Shown piece by piece: positions 49,944 through 59,288 of a stretch of 64,000 nucleotides of DNA; position 1 is the first letter of the stretch, and every line of letters starts with the position of its first letter. The DNA is from Marinobacter fuscus (GTDB lineage: Bacteria; Pseudomonadota; Gammaproteobacteria; Pseudomonadales; Oleiphilaceae). Position numbers and translations under genes: made by a program. The notes under the pieces are model-generated. The model was not told where the DNA came from, searched no databases, and saw only the letters and a list, made by a program, of their open reading frames with translations. The stretch lies in contig NZ_PXNP01000109.1 in the NCBI RefSeq assembly GCF_003007675.1, positions 125,389-189,388 on the forward strand, read 5' to 3'.

Positions 49944-50903
49944 ATGTCTGACGCCCAGAAATCAGATCTCTATCTGGTTGTTGTAACCCTGATGGCAGCC
50001 ATCGGGTGGATTTTTTCCAAAGAAGCGGTACTGCTAATGCCACCTTTGATGTTCATGGCTGGCCGCTTTCTGATTGCGGGCAGCTTTCTGGCCCTTTTAG
50101 CACTGCCCTCATTGCTCCGGCTCACCCGCGACCAGTTATTACGCAGCCTGGGCGTCGGCTTTGTCTTCGGCATCGCCATGACCTGCTGGATCATGGGGCT
50201 GTTCAACACCGACAGCATGGGCGAAGGTGCATTTCTGACCAGCCTCGGCGTTGTTATCGTGCCCATCATTGCCCGGCTGGTGTTTGGCGAACCACAACCC
50301 ATCAGTACCTGGCTTGCAATTCCTATCGCCATTGCCGGGTTGGCCCTGCTGTCTCTGGAAAACGGCTTTCGACCAGAACCGGGCCAACTCTACTTTATCA
50401 CCGCCGCCAGCATCTTTGCGCTCTACTTCACGCTGAATACCCGAACGGCCAACCAGCGTACGGTAGTCAATCGTCACGGCCAGACCATCGAAAAGAAGAA
50501 GGTACCGGCGTTGCCTTTAACGGCTATTGCGCTGCTGACCGTTGGCAGCCTGACCTTCACCGAATCAGCAATTAGTGAGCCCTGGCAGGCGACATTCAAT
50601 AACCCGGATCCAATGTGGATTGTGTGGGTACTTGCCAGCGCCCTGGTCGCCACAGGCGGCCGTTTTCTGCTACAAACTTATGCCCAGAGTCTTTCCGTCA
50701 GCAGCCACGGAGTGGTCATCCTGATTCTGGAACCGGTATGGGTGGCACTGTTCGCGGTAATCTGGTTCGGCGAAACCATGTCCCTCTTTCAGGTAGCTGG
50801 CTGTACCGTTATTTTTACGGCGCTGCTGATAAACCGCTGGAACACCGTTCGCCGGGCGATCAAAGCCCTGATAGACGGAAAAAAGACAGCGCAAAGTGGT
50901 TGA
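49944..50903 (+). CDS. EamA/DMT-family transporter
   Basis: About 319 residues with ten hydrophobic segments in two EamA repeats (WIFSKEAVLLMPPLMFMAGR first, and ALVATGGRFLLQTYAQSLS then VILILEPVWVALFAVIWFGE second). A hydrophilic stretch at about 160-190 links them. Such proteins export or import small metabolites; the substrate cannot be told. I prefer ATG 49944; a GTG at 49911 adds 11 residues with no ribosome site. The tRNA promoter overlaps its stop codon. Confidence 0.85.
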   Translation: MSDAQKSDLYLVVVTLMAAIGWIFSKEAVLLMPPLMFMAGRFLIAGSFLALLALPSLLRLTRDQLLRSLGVGFVFGIAMTCWIMGLFNTDSMGEGAFLTSLGVVIVPIIARLVFGEPQPISTWLAIPIAIAGLALLSLENGFRPEPGQLYFITAASIFALYFTLNTRTANQRTVVNRHGQTIEKKKVPALPLTAIALLTVGSLTFTESAISEPWQATFNNPDPMWIVWVLASALVATGGRFLLQTYAQSLSVSSHGVVILILEPVWVALFAVIWFGETMSLFQVAGCTVIFTALLINRWNTVRRAIKALIDGKKTAQSG

Positions 50904-50928
50904 CCTGCCCCGATGAAATCCGTATATT
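50900..50928 (+). promoter_or_regulatory. Sigma-70 promoter of tRNA-Val
   Basis: -35 TTGACC (50900-50905) and -10 TATATT (50923-50928) with a 17-base spacer. Transcription would start near 50935, about a dozen bases before the tRNA. It overlaps the stop codon of the upstream transporter. Confidence 0.85.
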
Positions 50929-50947
50929 GCGTCTCCGTTGCAGGACA

Positions 50948-51023
<76 letters not shown>

Positions 51024-51035
51024 TTCCTGCCAAGA

Positions 51036-51076
51036 AAGTCAGTTACTTACGGGCCTCGTGAGAACTGGCTTTTTTT
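51036..51076 (+). terminator. Rho-independent terminator after tRNA-Val
   Basis: AAGTCAGTT (51036-51044) pairs with AACTGGCTT (51063-51071) with one G-T wobble, followed by a run of seven T from about 51070. Confidence 0.85.
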
Positions 51077-51170
51077 GTTTCCGCCCCTAGAAGATCCCTG
51101 CTCAAACCATGCACCCTGCATGGCCCAGAAATCAAGCCTGTGACCATCTTGTGACTGGAAACAGACCAAC

Positions 51171-52109
51171 TCAGCGAAAGTGTCTCGAAAACTCCAGATA
51201 GGCGTGATGAGCACGCTCAAGAGACACCGGTCGGAACCTTACCTCCCCGCCAGGTAGACATTGCGCCAGCCTGCTGCATGCCAGCGGAGGCAAGGTGCCC
51301 AATCTCGGATAGCCACCAATGGTCTGGCGATCGTTCAGCAGCACAATGGGTTGCCCGTCCGGTGGCACCTGAACGGCACCAAGCGCCAGCCCCTCAGACA
51401 CCATGCTGCCAACTCTGGAGCTCAGTTTGGGCCCTTGAAGCCGAATACCCATCCTGTCCGACCGGTTATCCACCACCCAGGGCCGGTTAAAGAAGTTAAA
51501 CAAGCTGATACCCGTAAATTCTGCAGACTGAGCACCCAGAACAAATTCCAGAGTCGGTGGCTGGCGGTAATCGGGAATCCGGCTGGAAGGCATTTCCCTT
51601 AGAGGCTTGCAGTTCCCGGCTTCTGCGCTGTCCACCCTAAGCTCATCACCTGCTTTCAGCTGACTTCCCTGGCCGTCATGCCCGCCCAGTCTTTCCCGGG
51701 CAACACCAGACAAGCTGCCCAGCACCGGATCGGCAAAAAATCCGCCTGCGACCGCCAGATAGGCTCGCAACCCCGATTTGGGAGTGCTGAACGCGAGGGT
51801 CTGGCCCGCACGGACCTTGAACGATGCCCAGGGGGCAATGGCTTCGCCGTCCAGAGTTACCCCAAGATCTGCGCCGGTCAGAGCCAAGGTCAACGCCTGG
51901 TCTGCCTGCAGACTGAGGCCTCCAAAGGTGACTTCAAGAACCGCGCGGCCCCAGGAATTCCCCGCCAGCCAGTTAGCCCAGGCCCAGGCATGCAGATCTG
52001 CAGCGCCGCCCTGGGTAATACCCAGATGCCTTACGCCATAACGGCCGGCATCCTGCAATGAGGCCAGAGGGCCGGATTTCAATACCTGAAAAGCAGATTC
52101 AGACGACAT
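51171..52109 (-). CDS. pxpC: 5-oxoprolinase subunit C
   Basis: Biotin-dependent-carboxylase-like subunit (allophanate hydrolase subunit 2 fold) of the ATP-dependent PxpABC 5-oxoprolinase, which opens 5-oxoproline to glutamate. FQVLKSGPLASLQDAGRYG and GITQGGAADLHAWAWANWL are the typical start. SDRMGIRLQGPKL, ALGAVQVPPDGQPIVLL and TIGGYPRLGTL are conserved. About 312 residues from ATG 52109, with AGGAA eight bases upstream and almost touching the pxpB stop. A longer frame to 52136 would overlap pxpB. Confidence 0.92.
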   Translation of the reverse strand: MSSESAFQVLKSGPLASLQDAGRYGVRHLGITQGGAADLHAWAWANWLAGNSWGRAVLEVTFGGLSLQADQALTLALTGADLGVTLDGEAIAPWASFKVRAGQTLAFSTPKSGLRAYLAVAGGFFADPVLGSLSGVARERLGGHDGQGSQLKAGDELRVDSAEAGNCKPLREMPSSRIPDYRQPPTLEFVLGAQSAEFTGISLFNFFNRPWVVDNRSDRMGIRLQGPKLSSRVGSMVSEGLALGAVQVPPDGQPIVLLNDRQTIGGYPRLGTLPPLACSRLAQCLPGGEVRFRPVSLERAHHAYLEFSRHFR

Positions 52110-52110
52110 C

Positions 52111-52821
52111 TCAGCGTTCCTCCTGAGGTGTGACATCGCCGCCCAGGCGGATAAATTCGTCTTTACTTACCGGCACCAGTTGTACCCGATCACCAATTTG
52201 CAGAAAGCTCATGGGCTCCCGGTTGCGTTCAAACAGGGTTAAAGGGGTGCGGCCCAGAAGATTCCAGCCACCGGGGGATGGTGCCGGATAGGCGGAGGTC
52301 TGCCGCCCGGCCAGGGCGACGCTGCCGGGATAGACCCGCTGCCTAGGGGTGGACAGCCTCGGTGACTCCAGGCGGGGGTCCACCGAACCCATAAAGGCAA
52401 AACCTGGCGCAAAGCCCAGGGCATAAACCCGGTACTCCCGGCCGGTGTGCAGAGCAATCAACTGATCCACATCCATGGATTTTTCCCGCGACAGGCGTTC
52501 CAGATCCGGGCCGACGGAGGCGTGGTACCAGACCGGAAGTTCCCGCAACTGGCCCCCGGACTCCGGGTTGGCAGGCTCCAGATTTGCAAGCAGCACTTGC
52601 AGTTCCCGCCATGCCTGTTGCGGATGCAGCCGTGATGGATCGTATTGCACAAGCAGCGTGGTATAGGACGGCACCAGATCCACCAACGTGTCGCCAAAGG
52701 CCTGTTCGCAGCTTTCGGTTAACGCCAGAATCCAGGGCAGATTCCCTTCGTCGATGCGCTCGAACAACCGAACCAGCCAGGCACCCACACCGGCGTTTTC
52801 GATTCTGGGAATCCGGCTCAT
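52111..52821 (-). CDS. pxpB: 5-oxoprolinase subunit B
   Basis: KipI-family partner of PxpC. LGFAPGFAFMGSVDPRLESP and the AGRQTSAYPAPSPGGWNLLG motif are diagnostic, and PSYTTLLVQYDP sits in the N-terminal half. 236 residues. Its ATG overlaps the pxpA stop by one base (TAATG), and its stop almost touches pxpC, so A, B and C are translated in concert. Confidence 0.93.
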   Translation of the reverse strand: MSRIPRIENAGVGAWLVRLFERIDEGNLPWILALTESCEQAFGDTLVDLVPSYTTLLVQYDPSRLHPQQAWRELQVLLANLEPANPESGGQLRELPVWYHASVGPDLERLSREKSMDVDQLIALHTGREYRVYALGFAPGFAFMGSVDPRLESPRLSTPRQRVYPGSVALAGRQTSAYPAPSPGGWNLLGRTPLTLFERNREPMSFLQIGDRVQLVPVSKDEFIRLGGDVTPQEER

Positions 52822-53570
52822 TAGCCGGCCCTCCGACCGAGCGCGTTACGAATCGCTCTGGCCGCCTGAATCGATGCCTCGTTATCGCCGTGGACGCACA
52901 GGGTGTCCGCCTGAAGGACCAGAGCACTGCCCTCAATGGACGGAATCGCCCGGCCCTCGGCAAAGCAAAGCGCCTGCTCCACAATCACCTGCTGATCGTG
53001 ATGAACGGCGCCTTCTGTGCTGCGTGAAACCAGTCGACCGTCCTGATGGTAGGCCCGGTCTGCAAAGACCTCGAACCATAGCTGCAACCCATAGTTCCGG
53101 GCCAGCGCCCGCACGGGCTCCGGGTCCGGAGTGGCTGGCACCATCAACACCAGATGGCCTCCGAACGCACTCACTCCCCGCATGACTGCGGCCAGCAACC
53201 CATGATCGGTTGCCATGTCGTTGTAGAGTGCGCCGTGGGGCTTGACGTAATGCAGGGTAGCACCCTCAGCCCGACACATGGCCGCCAGCGCCCCCACCTG
53301 ATACAGCACCAGGTTTTCAACCTGCGCCGGTGAACAGGCCATGGAGCGCCGCCCGAACCCGACCAGATCCGGATAGGCCGGGTGCGCGCCGATGGTCACC
53401 TGATTCTCGACCGCCAGGCGGACGGTTGCCCGCATGATGTCGGGGTCGGAAGCGTGAAAACCGCAGGCAATATTGGCCAGATCTAAAACGGGCATCACCG
53501 CCGGATCGTTTCCCATACGCCAGGCGCCGTAGCTTTCACCCACATCGGCGTTGAGCAGTAATTTGGCCAT
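52821..53570 (-). CDS. pxpA: 5-oxoprolinase subunit A (LamB/YcsF family)
   Basis: Catalytic partner subunit of PxpABC. The start [18 protein letters not shown] and the [13 protein letters not shown] and [17 protein letters not shown] motifs are the YcsF signature, with the likely active-site Asp and His. [14 protein letters not shown] is also conserved. Length 249 is normal. ATG 53570 has GGAGGTGTG upstream, a strong ribosome site. It is 30 bases downstream of the DUF1989 protein. Confidence 0.94.
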   Translation of the reverse strand: MAKLLLNADVGESYGAWRMGNDPAVMPVLDLANIACGFHASDPDIMRATVRLAVENQVTIGAHPAYPDLVGFGRRSMACSPAQVENLVLYQVGALAAMCRAEGATLHYVKPHGALYNDMATDHGLLAAVMRGVSAFGGHLVLMVPATPDPEPVRALARNYGLQLWFEVFADRAYHQDGRLVSRSTEGAVHHDQQVIVEQALCFAEGRAIPSIEGSALVLQADTLCVHGDNEASIQAARAIRNALGRRAG

Positions 53571-53600
53571 GGTTTCACACCTCCATACGGGCTGCTGAAC

Positions 53601-54470
53601 TCAGCAGCAGTTCTGTTGCTTGATGGCAGCCCAATCAATTCCAGGACTCTGACGGCCGTGCTTACCCTTATATGGTGCGTACTCCGGAGATTTCCAGCTC
53701 TGCAGAAGATCCGGATTTACCCGATAGATTTCAACACCTAGCGGGTTGCAGGTCTGCAGCGGGTCCTGGGCATTTTCGCCCCAGAGGTCCACCGACAAAT
53801 CACCACCCGGACAGCATGACATGGCACACAAAAGATCAATTTCGGCAAAGAACTCCAGATAATCGCCTTTTCGGGCCGGGCAAGCCTTCATGAAATACTG
53901 ATCGTTGTTGTTCAGACCGGTGCACTGAAAGATATTCAGAACATCGTGCACATCAAATTCGGTTAATCCATAAGGCTCAACCGCACGGACCAGATTTGAG
54001 TGGCAGTGGAAATCAAAATCCTCGCCGGTCAGCAAACGGTTTACGTAAGGATCACAACGGGTACCAAGAAGATCGTGGACCCGACCACCTTCATCATCCA
54101 CACCGTAATCCGCCATAGTGTCATCGATAATGGTCGCCATCGGCCGCAGATACGGCAAGGTGGACCACAGACGATCGTAGGTGCTCACATGGGCACGCTG
54201 CAACTGACGGGTTCGGGACGCCCACATGCGCTCCCGGGGATTGTGCAGGCTCCACATATTGAAGTCACCCACTTGCGGACCGTCAGTTACCTTCACCCGG
54301 AAGACATGGCCGGCAGGCACTGTCCAGGCCAGGCCATCACGCAGGGGTACGGTGTGAGTTTCGACCAGTTCGCGTTGTGTGTTTGCTTCAGTCAGGCTGT
54401 CATAGAAAGCTTTATTGACATCCAGAACGGAGCCCTTGGTTGCGCGGTATGCAGCATGTACATCAGACAT
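53601..54470 (-). CDS. DUF1989 (urea carboxylase-associated) family protein
   Basis: 289-residue protein. VPAGHVFRVKVTDGPQVGDF and the Cys-rich PHGCHSN-type part (as FDFHCHSNLVRAVEPYGL and MSCCPGGDLSVDLWG) fit the DUF1989 family, whose members are linked with urea/allophanate and amine metabolism. It ends with a double Cys (QQNCC). The conserved Cys and His could bind a metal. Position between putP and pxpA suggests a role in breakdown of a proline- or pyroglutamate-type amide. The exact reaction is unknown. The start has GGAGGAAAC upstream. Confidence 0.88.
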   Translation of the reverse strand: MSDVHAAYRATKGSVLDVNKAFYDSLTEANTQRELVETHTVPLRDGLAWTVPAGHVFRVKVTDGPQVGDFNMWSLHNPRERMWASRTRQLQRAHVSTYDRLWSTLPYLRPMATIIDDTMADYGVDDEGGRVHDLLGTRCDPYVNRLLTGEDFDFHCHSNLVRAVEPYGLTEFDVHDVLNIFQCTGLNNNDQYFMKACPARKGDYLEFFAEIDLLCAMSCCPGGDLSVDLWGENAQDPLQTCNPLGVEIYRVNPDLLQSWKSPEYAPYKGKHGRQSPGIDWAAIKQQNCC

Positions 54471-54492
54471 GGTTTGTTTCCTCCGGGATCAC

Positions 54493-55971
54493 TCAGTTGC
54501 TGGCACTTTTCGGTTCGTTAAAATGCGCCATCAATTCATCAAATTGTTTCGCCTCGCGCTGGCCATTGGTCAGCTGGCTGACAAGCACCACCGCAACACA
54601 GGACAGTACAAAGCCAGGCACCACTTCGAAAATATCGAACAGACCAGCGGGGCCTCCGGTCAGTGGCTTCCAGATCGCGACGGTGGCTGCTCCCACGACC
54701 AGGCCGGCAATCGCGCCATTGCGATTCATACCGCGCCAAAACAAAGAAAACAGAATAACCGGGCCAAAGGCGGCACCAAACCCACCCCAGGCGTAAGCCA
54801 CAAGATCAAGAATGCTGCTTTCCGGATTCATGCCCATAACCGCGGCGAGTAAGGCTACAGCAGCCACGCTGAAGCGGCTCAGCCAGACCAGTTCTTTCTG
54901 GCTGGCATCAGGGCGGATAAAGCCCCGGTAGATATCTTCAGCAATGGCACTGGAACACACCAACAATTGGGAGTCGATGGTACTCATGATGGCAGCAAGA
55001 ACGCCCGCCAGTACGAAACCCGCTACCCACGGATTGAGCATGGTATCGGCCAGAAGAATAAACACCCGTTCGCTGTTTTCCAGGGCACCGCCGTACCAAT
55101 AGTAACCCACGGCGCCAACCGCGACGGCTGAGGCCATGGTGATGGCGGACCAGATCATGGCAATACGACGGGACACTTTGACATCTTCCCGCTTGCGCAG
55201 CGCCATGAACCGGACGATAACGTGGGGCTGGCCGCAATAGCCGATGGCCCAGCCCGCCAGGGAAATCATGCCCAAGACTGTCAGTCCCTGGGTCCAGCCG
55301 GGCAATGCCGGAATGGCATCCGGGTTGGCAGAGCCGGTTTCGCCGTTCATCAGGGCAATAGCCGTCATCAGGGCAACCACAAACAAGGCGGACGCCATCA
55401 TCAGGCCTTGCACCAGATCGGTCCAGGAGGCCGCAGAGAAGCCGCCAAGGAAGGTGTAGGACACAATCACTGCGGCACCGACCCAAAGCGCAACGGAATA
55501 GTTCATATCAAACAGGCTTTCAAACAACAAAGCCCCGCCCACCAGGCCAGCGGACACATAAAAAGTGAAGAAAACCAACATGACTACAGACGATACAGTG
55601 CGCAGAATTCTTTGCTTATCAACAAAGCGGGCTTCCAGATAATCGGGAATCGTTAGCGCATTACCGGCTTTCTCTGTGAAGACTCGCAGACGTTCGGCAA
55701 TGAGCGTCCAGTTGATGTAAACGCCCACCAGCGTCCATACTGCAATCCAGGCTTTGCCATAGCCATCACTGAATATAGCGCCCGGCAGGCCCATCAACGC
55801 CCAGCCGCTGAGGTCAGATGCTCCGGCACTCAACGCCGCCACGCTCGGAGGAAGGTTTCGGCCACCCAGGACGTAATCCGAGAGGTCATTGGTTTTCAGA
55901 TAGAAATAGATCCCGATCGCCAGCATCATGATCAGGTAGATCGCAAAGGAGATAATGACAGATGTGCTCAT
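54493..55971 (-). CDS. putP: Sodium/proline symporter (SSS family)
   Basis: 492-residue Na+-coupled transporter with about 13 membrane segments. LGGRNLPPSVAALSAGASDL and SGWALMGLPGAIFSDGYGK are the PutP signature, and VGYYWYGGALENSERVFILL the later region. ADTMLNPWVAGFVLAGVLAA and STIDSQLLVCSSAIAEDIYR carry the sodium-site Ser/Thr. Family members carry proline; in this operon the cargo could also be 5-oxoproline, which is inference. It is the first gene of the operon putP, DUF1989, pxpA, pxpB, pxpC. The start has GAGGTGA upstream. Confidence 0.9.
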   Translation of the reverse strand: MSTSVIISFAIYLIMMLAIGIYFYLKTNDLSDYVLGGRNLPPSVAALSAGASDLSGWALMGLPGAIFSDGYGKAWIAVWTLVGVYINWTLIAERLRVFTEKAGNALTIPDYLEARFVDKQRILRTVSSVVMLVFFTFYVSAGLVGGALLFESLFDMNYSVALWVGAAVIVSYTFLGGFSAASWTDLVQGLMMASALFVVALMTAIALMNGETGSANPDAIPALPGWTQGLTVLGMISLAGWAIGYCGQPHVIVRFMALRKREDVKVSRRIAMIWSAITMASAVAVGAVGYYWYGGALENSERVFILLADTMLNPWVAGFVLAGVLAAIMSTIDSQLLVCSSAIAEDIYRGFIRPDASQKELVWLSRFSVAAVALLAAVMGMNPESSILDLVAYAWGGFGAAFGPVILFSLFWRGMNRNGAIAGLVVGAATVAIWKPLTGGPAGLFDIFEVVPGFVLSCVAVVLVSQLTNGQREAKQFDELMAHFNEPKSASN

Positions 55972-56071
55972 GGCTCACCTCTTGTGTATTTGTTGTTAGC
56001 CAGACAGCAGCGCCAGGCCAGGTTGATTCCAGTTCCTGTGAGGTATTGCCTAGACTATCGTTAAGAAAAAA

Positions 56072-56093
56072 CAATAAAAATTGATTATTATTG
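56072..56093. promoter_or_regulatory. LysR-type operator between putP and its regulator
   Basis: A 22-base near-palindrome, CAATAA...TTATTG, symmetrical at 18 positions. It sits about 100 bases upstream of putP and about 27 bases before the regulator start. This AT-rich dyad fits a LysR binding site controlling the divergent genes. Confidence 0.55.
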
Positions 56094-56119
56094 AGCGGAA
56101 TGTTGAATTTGAGTCATGT

Positions 56120-57019
56120 ATGTCACGTCCCAGCCTGTCATCACTGAAAACGTTTGAAGTGGTCGCCCGCCTCGGCAGTCTCCGGGCTGCCGGCGAGGTG
56201 CTGCACATAACCCAGTCCGCCGTCAGTCATCAGCTTAGGCGACTGGAGGACAATCTGCAGGTTCAGCTATTGGAGAAGAAAGGCCGTGGTATACGGCTGA
56301 CCCCCAAAGGCGAGCAACTGGCGCTGCGTCTCCGGGAAGGGTTTCAGAGGATCGACGATGCGCTGGACTCGATCACCAGCTCCACCGCGGTCGAGCAGAT
56401 ACGCATTATGTGCCTGCCATCTATCGCGGTGCGCTGGCTGATTCCCAGGTTGAACCGGTTCCGGAACCTGCACCCCGATTACGCCATCAGCTTTCAGTAC
56501 ATTGACACTTCCAGCACCGACGTAGCACCGGATATCGACATACAGATTACCTGGTTCGATGGCAAACCTCCGGGAAACTTCCATAAAACCATGCTGTTCA
56601 AGGGCGATACGGTACCGGTTGCCAGCCCACTGTATTTGCAGACAATTGCCCCGATAAAGTACCCCAGAGATCTACTGAGACTCGATTTACTGCACGACGC
56701 CACTGCGGATCCATGGCGTTACTGGTTTCAGGGACAGGGGCTGAACCCCAGCCATCTCGATCGGGGCATGTTCTATCAAGACTTCAACCTGTTGAGTTCG
56801 GCCGCCATTGCGGGCCAGGGCGTGGCGCTCTGCCCGCCCCGCCTGATCGAACAGGAACTGGCAAACGGCACTCTGGAGGTACTGTTTACCGACAGGGCTA
56901 ACAGTTCACGGGCCTACTGGCTGTTCTCACACTCGGACCCAAGACCGGCGGTTCGTGAGTTTATGGCATGGTTACAACAGGAGGCTGGCGAACCGGAAGT
57001 CGGCCTCAGCGCAGATTAG
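56120..57019 (+). CDS. LysR-family regulator, GcvA-like
   Basis: 299-residue regulator. The N-terminal HTH (SLSSLKTFEVVARLGSLRAA, then ITQSAVSHQLRRLEDNLQVQ) is followed by a ligand domain with DIQITWFDGKPPG and GQGVALCPPRLIEQELANG, as in GcvA relatives. I chose ATG 56120, preceded by GAG at six bases; an earlier in-frame start at 56081 adds residues unlike the family. It is divergent from the putP-pxp operon and is the probable regulator of it through the dyad at 56072-56093. Confidence 0.88.
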   Translation: MSRPSLSSLKTFEVVARLGSLRAAGEVLHITQSAVSHQLRRLEDNLQVQLLEKKGRGIRLTPKGEQLALRLREGFQRIDDALDSITSSTAVEQIRIMCLPSIAVRWLIPRLNRFRNLHPDYAISFQYIDTSSTDVAPDIDIQITWFDGKPPGNFHKTMLFKGDTVPVASPLYLQTIAPIKYPRDLLRLDLLHDATADPWRYWFQGQGLNPSHLDRGMFYQDFNLLSSAAIAGQGVALCPPRLIEQELANGTLEVLFTDRANSSRAYWLFSHSDPRPAVREFMAWLQQEAGEPEVGLSAD

Positions 57020-57022
57020 GCG

Positions 57023-57193
57023 CTACCATTGGTCCTGATCGCGATCCTCCCGCTCCGTCTCTTTTTGACGTTGCCGGATCTTGTCCATTTTTTCCTTGGG
57101 TATTTTCATATTGGCGGTGTCTCGCAAAAGCAGAAGGCTGCCGATCACCATGGCGAAGGCTGCCAAAATAAAAAGCCAGCCGATCAGGGGCAT
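57023..57193 (-). CDS. Small membrane protein (DUF2897-like)
   Basis: 56 residues. One membrane helix (LIGWLFILAAFAMVIGSLLL) is followed by a charged tail rich in Lys, Glu, Arg and Asp ending DRDQDQW. The start MPLIGWLF has GGGAGAG six to seven bases upstream; a longer frame to 57259 is not needed. This pattern fits the DUF2897 family of gammaproteobacterial single-pass proteins. Function unknown. It converges on the LysR gene with a gap of three bases. Confidence 0.75.
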   Translation of the reverse strand: MPLIGWLFILAAFAMVIGSLLLLRDTANMKIPKEKMDKIRQRQKETEREDRDQDQW

Positions 57194-57353
57194 AACCACT
57201 CTCCCACAACACAGATCCAAACAGTGTACACGGGCCGTTTGCCGAAAGGTAATCAGCACCTCCTTGGCCTGTGTAAAGAGGTTGTCCCGTCACGACCGGC
57301 TACGTACTATGGCCACCAACTTACCTTAATTGACCTGTGCGCTCCCGAACCCT

Positions 57354-58160
57354 ATGCGAAAAACCTTTGATCTTGTTGTCGACTCTCCCGTAACCGCCGT
57401 TGATGCGTTGGCCGCGGCTTCTGGCCTGCCGAAGCAGAGAATCAAAGACGCCATGGCCAAAGGGGCCTGCTGGTGGACCCAAAAAGGCAAACAGGTACGC
57501 CTGCGCAAGGCCAAACGAGACCTGAAACCAGGTACCCGGATTCAGCTGTTTTATGATGACCAGGTATTGGCACGCCAACCCGACCAGCCAAGGCTGCTGG
57601 AGGACATGGGGCGCTACAGTGCCTGGTTCAAACCACATGGCCTGCTGTCCCAGGGCTCGCAATGGGGTGACCACTGCAGCCTGCTACGCCTGGCCGAAGT
57701 GCAATTGGCGCGCCCCTGCTTTCTGGTGCATCGACTGGACGCAGACGCCGCTGGGTTGATGCTGATTGCCCACGATGGTAAAGCCGCTGCTGCGCTCTCT
57801 GCCCTGTTCGCAGGCAGGACCATGACCAAAGTCTATCAGGCCCGGGTGGTGGGTATTCTGGATGTCCAACGGCGCCGTATTGAGACGCCCATCGATGGCA
57901 AGGCATCCGCCAGCGTTGTTACCACTCTCGACGCTGACTGTGACACCAATACAACATTGCTGGAAGTGACGATAGAAACTGGCCGTAAACATCAGATTCG
58001 GCGACACCTGGCAGCTCTCGGCCACCCCATCCTTGGTGATCGGCTGTACGGACAACCCGATGCCAGCGGTTTGCAACTCACCGCCATCCGGCTGGCATTT
58101 AAGTGCCCCTTTACCGATGAACCACAGGCGCTGCTCCTACCAGAAGAGCTTGTTGGATAA
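57354..58160 (+). CDS. RluA-family pseudouridine synthase
   Basis: About 268 residues. It isomerises uridine to pseudouridine in rRNA or tRNA. An N-terminal S4-like region includes KQRIKDAMAKGACWW. The catalytic motif LVHRLDADAAGLMLIAHDG carries the Asp, and GRKHQIRRHLAALGHPILGD is the second RluA motif. Target position cannot be told; RluA-type rRNA or tRNA enzymes are equally possible. ATG 57354 has no good ribosome site; the earlier TTG 57330 has none either. Confidence 0.9.
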   Translation: MRKTFDLVVDSPVTAVDALAAASGLPKQRIKDAMAKGACWWTQKGKQVRLRKAKRDLKPGTRIQLFYDDQVLARQPDQPRLLEDMGRYSAWFKPHGLLSQGSQWGDHCSLLRLAEVQLARPCFLVHRLDADAAGLMLIAHDGKAAAALSALFAGRTMTKVYQARVVGILDVQRRRIETPIDGKASASVVTTLDADCDTNTTLLEVTIETGRKHQIRRHLAALGHPILGDRLYGQPDASGLQLTAIRLAFKCPFTDEPQALLLPEELVG

Positions 58161-58166
58161 AGCAAA

Positions 58167-58191
58167 AAAGCCAGCAAAATTGCTGGCTTTA
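58167..58191. terminator. Terminator, strongest on the minus strand
   Basis: AAAGCCAGCA (58167-58176) pairs with TGCTGGCTTT (58181-58190). Read on the minus strand it is followed by a run of six T, so it ends the epimerase transcript; it may also stop the pseudouridine synthase transcript. Confidence 0.85.
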
Positions 58192-58226
58192 CGTTGCGTT
58201 ACAGCATGACAGCCACCTGAACACGC

Positions 58227-59234
58227 CTAAACTCTGTAAAACTCCCGGTACCAGTCTACAAAGTTCGCAATCCCCACATCCACCGTCGTGGAAGGCTTGT
58301 AGTCAACATCATTGATCAAGTCGTCGACGTTGGCGTAAGTAGCCGGAACGTCACCGGGCTGCAGCGGCAACAGGTTTTTCTCGGCCTTCTTACCCAGACG
58401 CTCCTCAATAATCTCGATAAACCGGGATAGCTCCACCGGGCTATTGCTGCCGATGTTATAAATCCGGTAGGGCCCCTTACTGGTGCCGGGGTCTGGTTGC
58501 GCCCCGCTCCATTCAACGTTCGGCTGGGCTACGTTGTCCAGCGTGCGGATAACACCTTCAACGATGTCATCGATGTAGGTGAAATCCCGTTTGTGGTGGC
58601 CGTGGTTGAATACGTCGATGGGTTCACCAGCGAGAATCTTCCGGGTGAAGATGAACAAGGCCATATCCGGCCTGCCCCAGGGGCCATACACGGTAAAAAA
58701 TCTGAGGCCGGTGGTGGGCAGGTTGTATAGATGGCTGTAGGTATGCGCCATTAACTCGTTAGCTTTCTTGGAGGCCGCATACAGGCTCAAAGGGTGATCC
58801 ACGTTGTCGTGCACCGAAAACGGCATAGTCTCATTGGCACCGTATACCGAGCTGCTCGATGCGTAGACAAGATGCTGAACATTGTTGTGACGACACCCTT
58901 CCAGGATGTTCATAAAACCAACCAGATTGGCATCCACGTACGCGTGGGGGTTCTCCAGGGAATATCGCACACCGGCCTGAGCCGCCAGATGAACAACGCG
59001 CTCCGGCTTATGATCCCGGAAAATCGCCTCCATGGTCGCCCGGTCTGCCACGTCCTCGCGGATTTCGGTGAACCCCGGCTTTCCTGTCAGGCGTGCAAGG
59101 CGAGCTTCCTTGAGGCTGACGTCGTAGTAATCGTTGACGTTGTCCACACCGATCACTTCATCACCCCTGTCCAGAAGACGATGCGCCAGATGTGAACCAA
59201 TGAAGCCGGCAGTGCCCGTAACGAGTACTTTCAA
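58227..59234 (-). CDS. NAD-dependent epimerase, UDP-glucuronate 4-epimerase-like
   Basis: Short-chain dehydrogenase, 335 residues. [19 protein letters not shown] is the NAD-binding loop. YASSSSVYG and [19 protein letters not shown] hold the catalytic Ser and Tyr-x3-Lys. [20 protein letters not shown] is the pattern of UDP-glucuronate 4-epimerases. It would make UDP-galacturonate for EPS or LPS. It is separated from the EPS locus by over 25 kb, yet with galU it completes a route from glucose-1-phosphate to uronic acids, lacking only UDP-glucose dehydrogenase. Confidence 0.9.
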   Translation of the reverse strand: MKVLVTGTAGFIGSHLAHRLLDRGDEVIGVDNVNDYYDVSLKEARLARLTGKPGFTEIREDVADRATMEAIFRDHKPERVVHLAAQAGVRYSLENPHAYVDANLVGFMNILEGCRHNNVQHLVYASSSSVYGANETMPFSVHDNVDHPLSLYAASKKANELMAHTYSHLYNLPTTGLRFFTVYGPWGRPDMALFIFTRKILAGEPIDVFNHGHHKRDFTYIDDIVEGVIRTLDNVAQPNVEWSGAQPDPGTSKGPYRIYNIGSNSPVELSRFIEIIEERLGKKAEKNLLPLQPGDVPATYANVDDLINDVDYKPSTTVDVGIANFVDWYREFYRV

Positions 59235-59247
59235 AATACATTCTCCA

Positions 59248-59273
59248 TAAAAGAACGGCGCCCGGGGGCGCCT
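59248..59273 (-). terminator. GC-rich hairpin before the epimerase gene
   Basis: GGCGCC (59257-59262) pairs with GGCGCC (59267-59272) around a four-base loop, followed on the minus strand by GTTCTTTT. It lies after the stop of the barrel gene at 59289 and would end that transcript. Confidence 0.65.
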
Positions 59274-59288
59274 TTCATAACATCCGAT

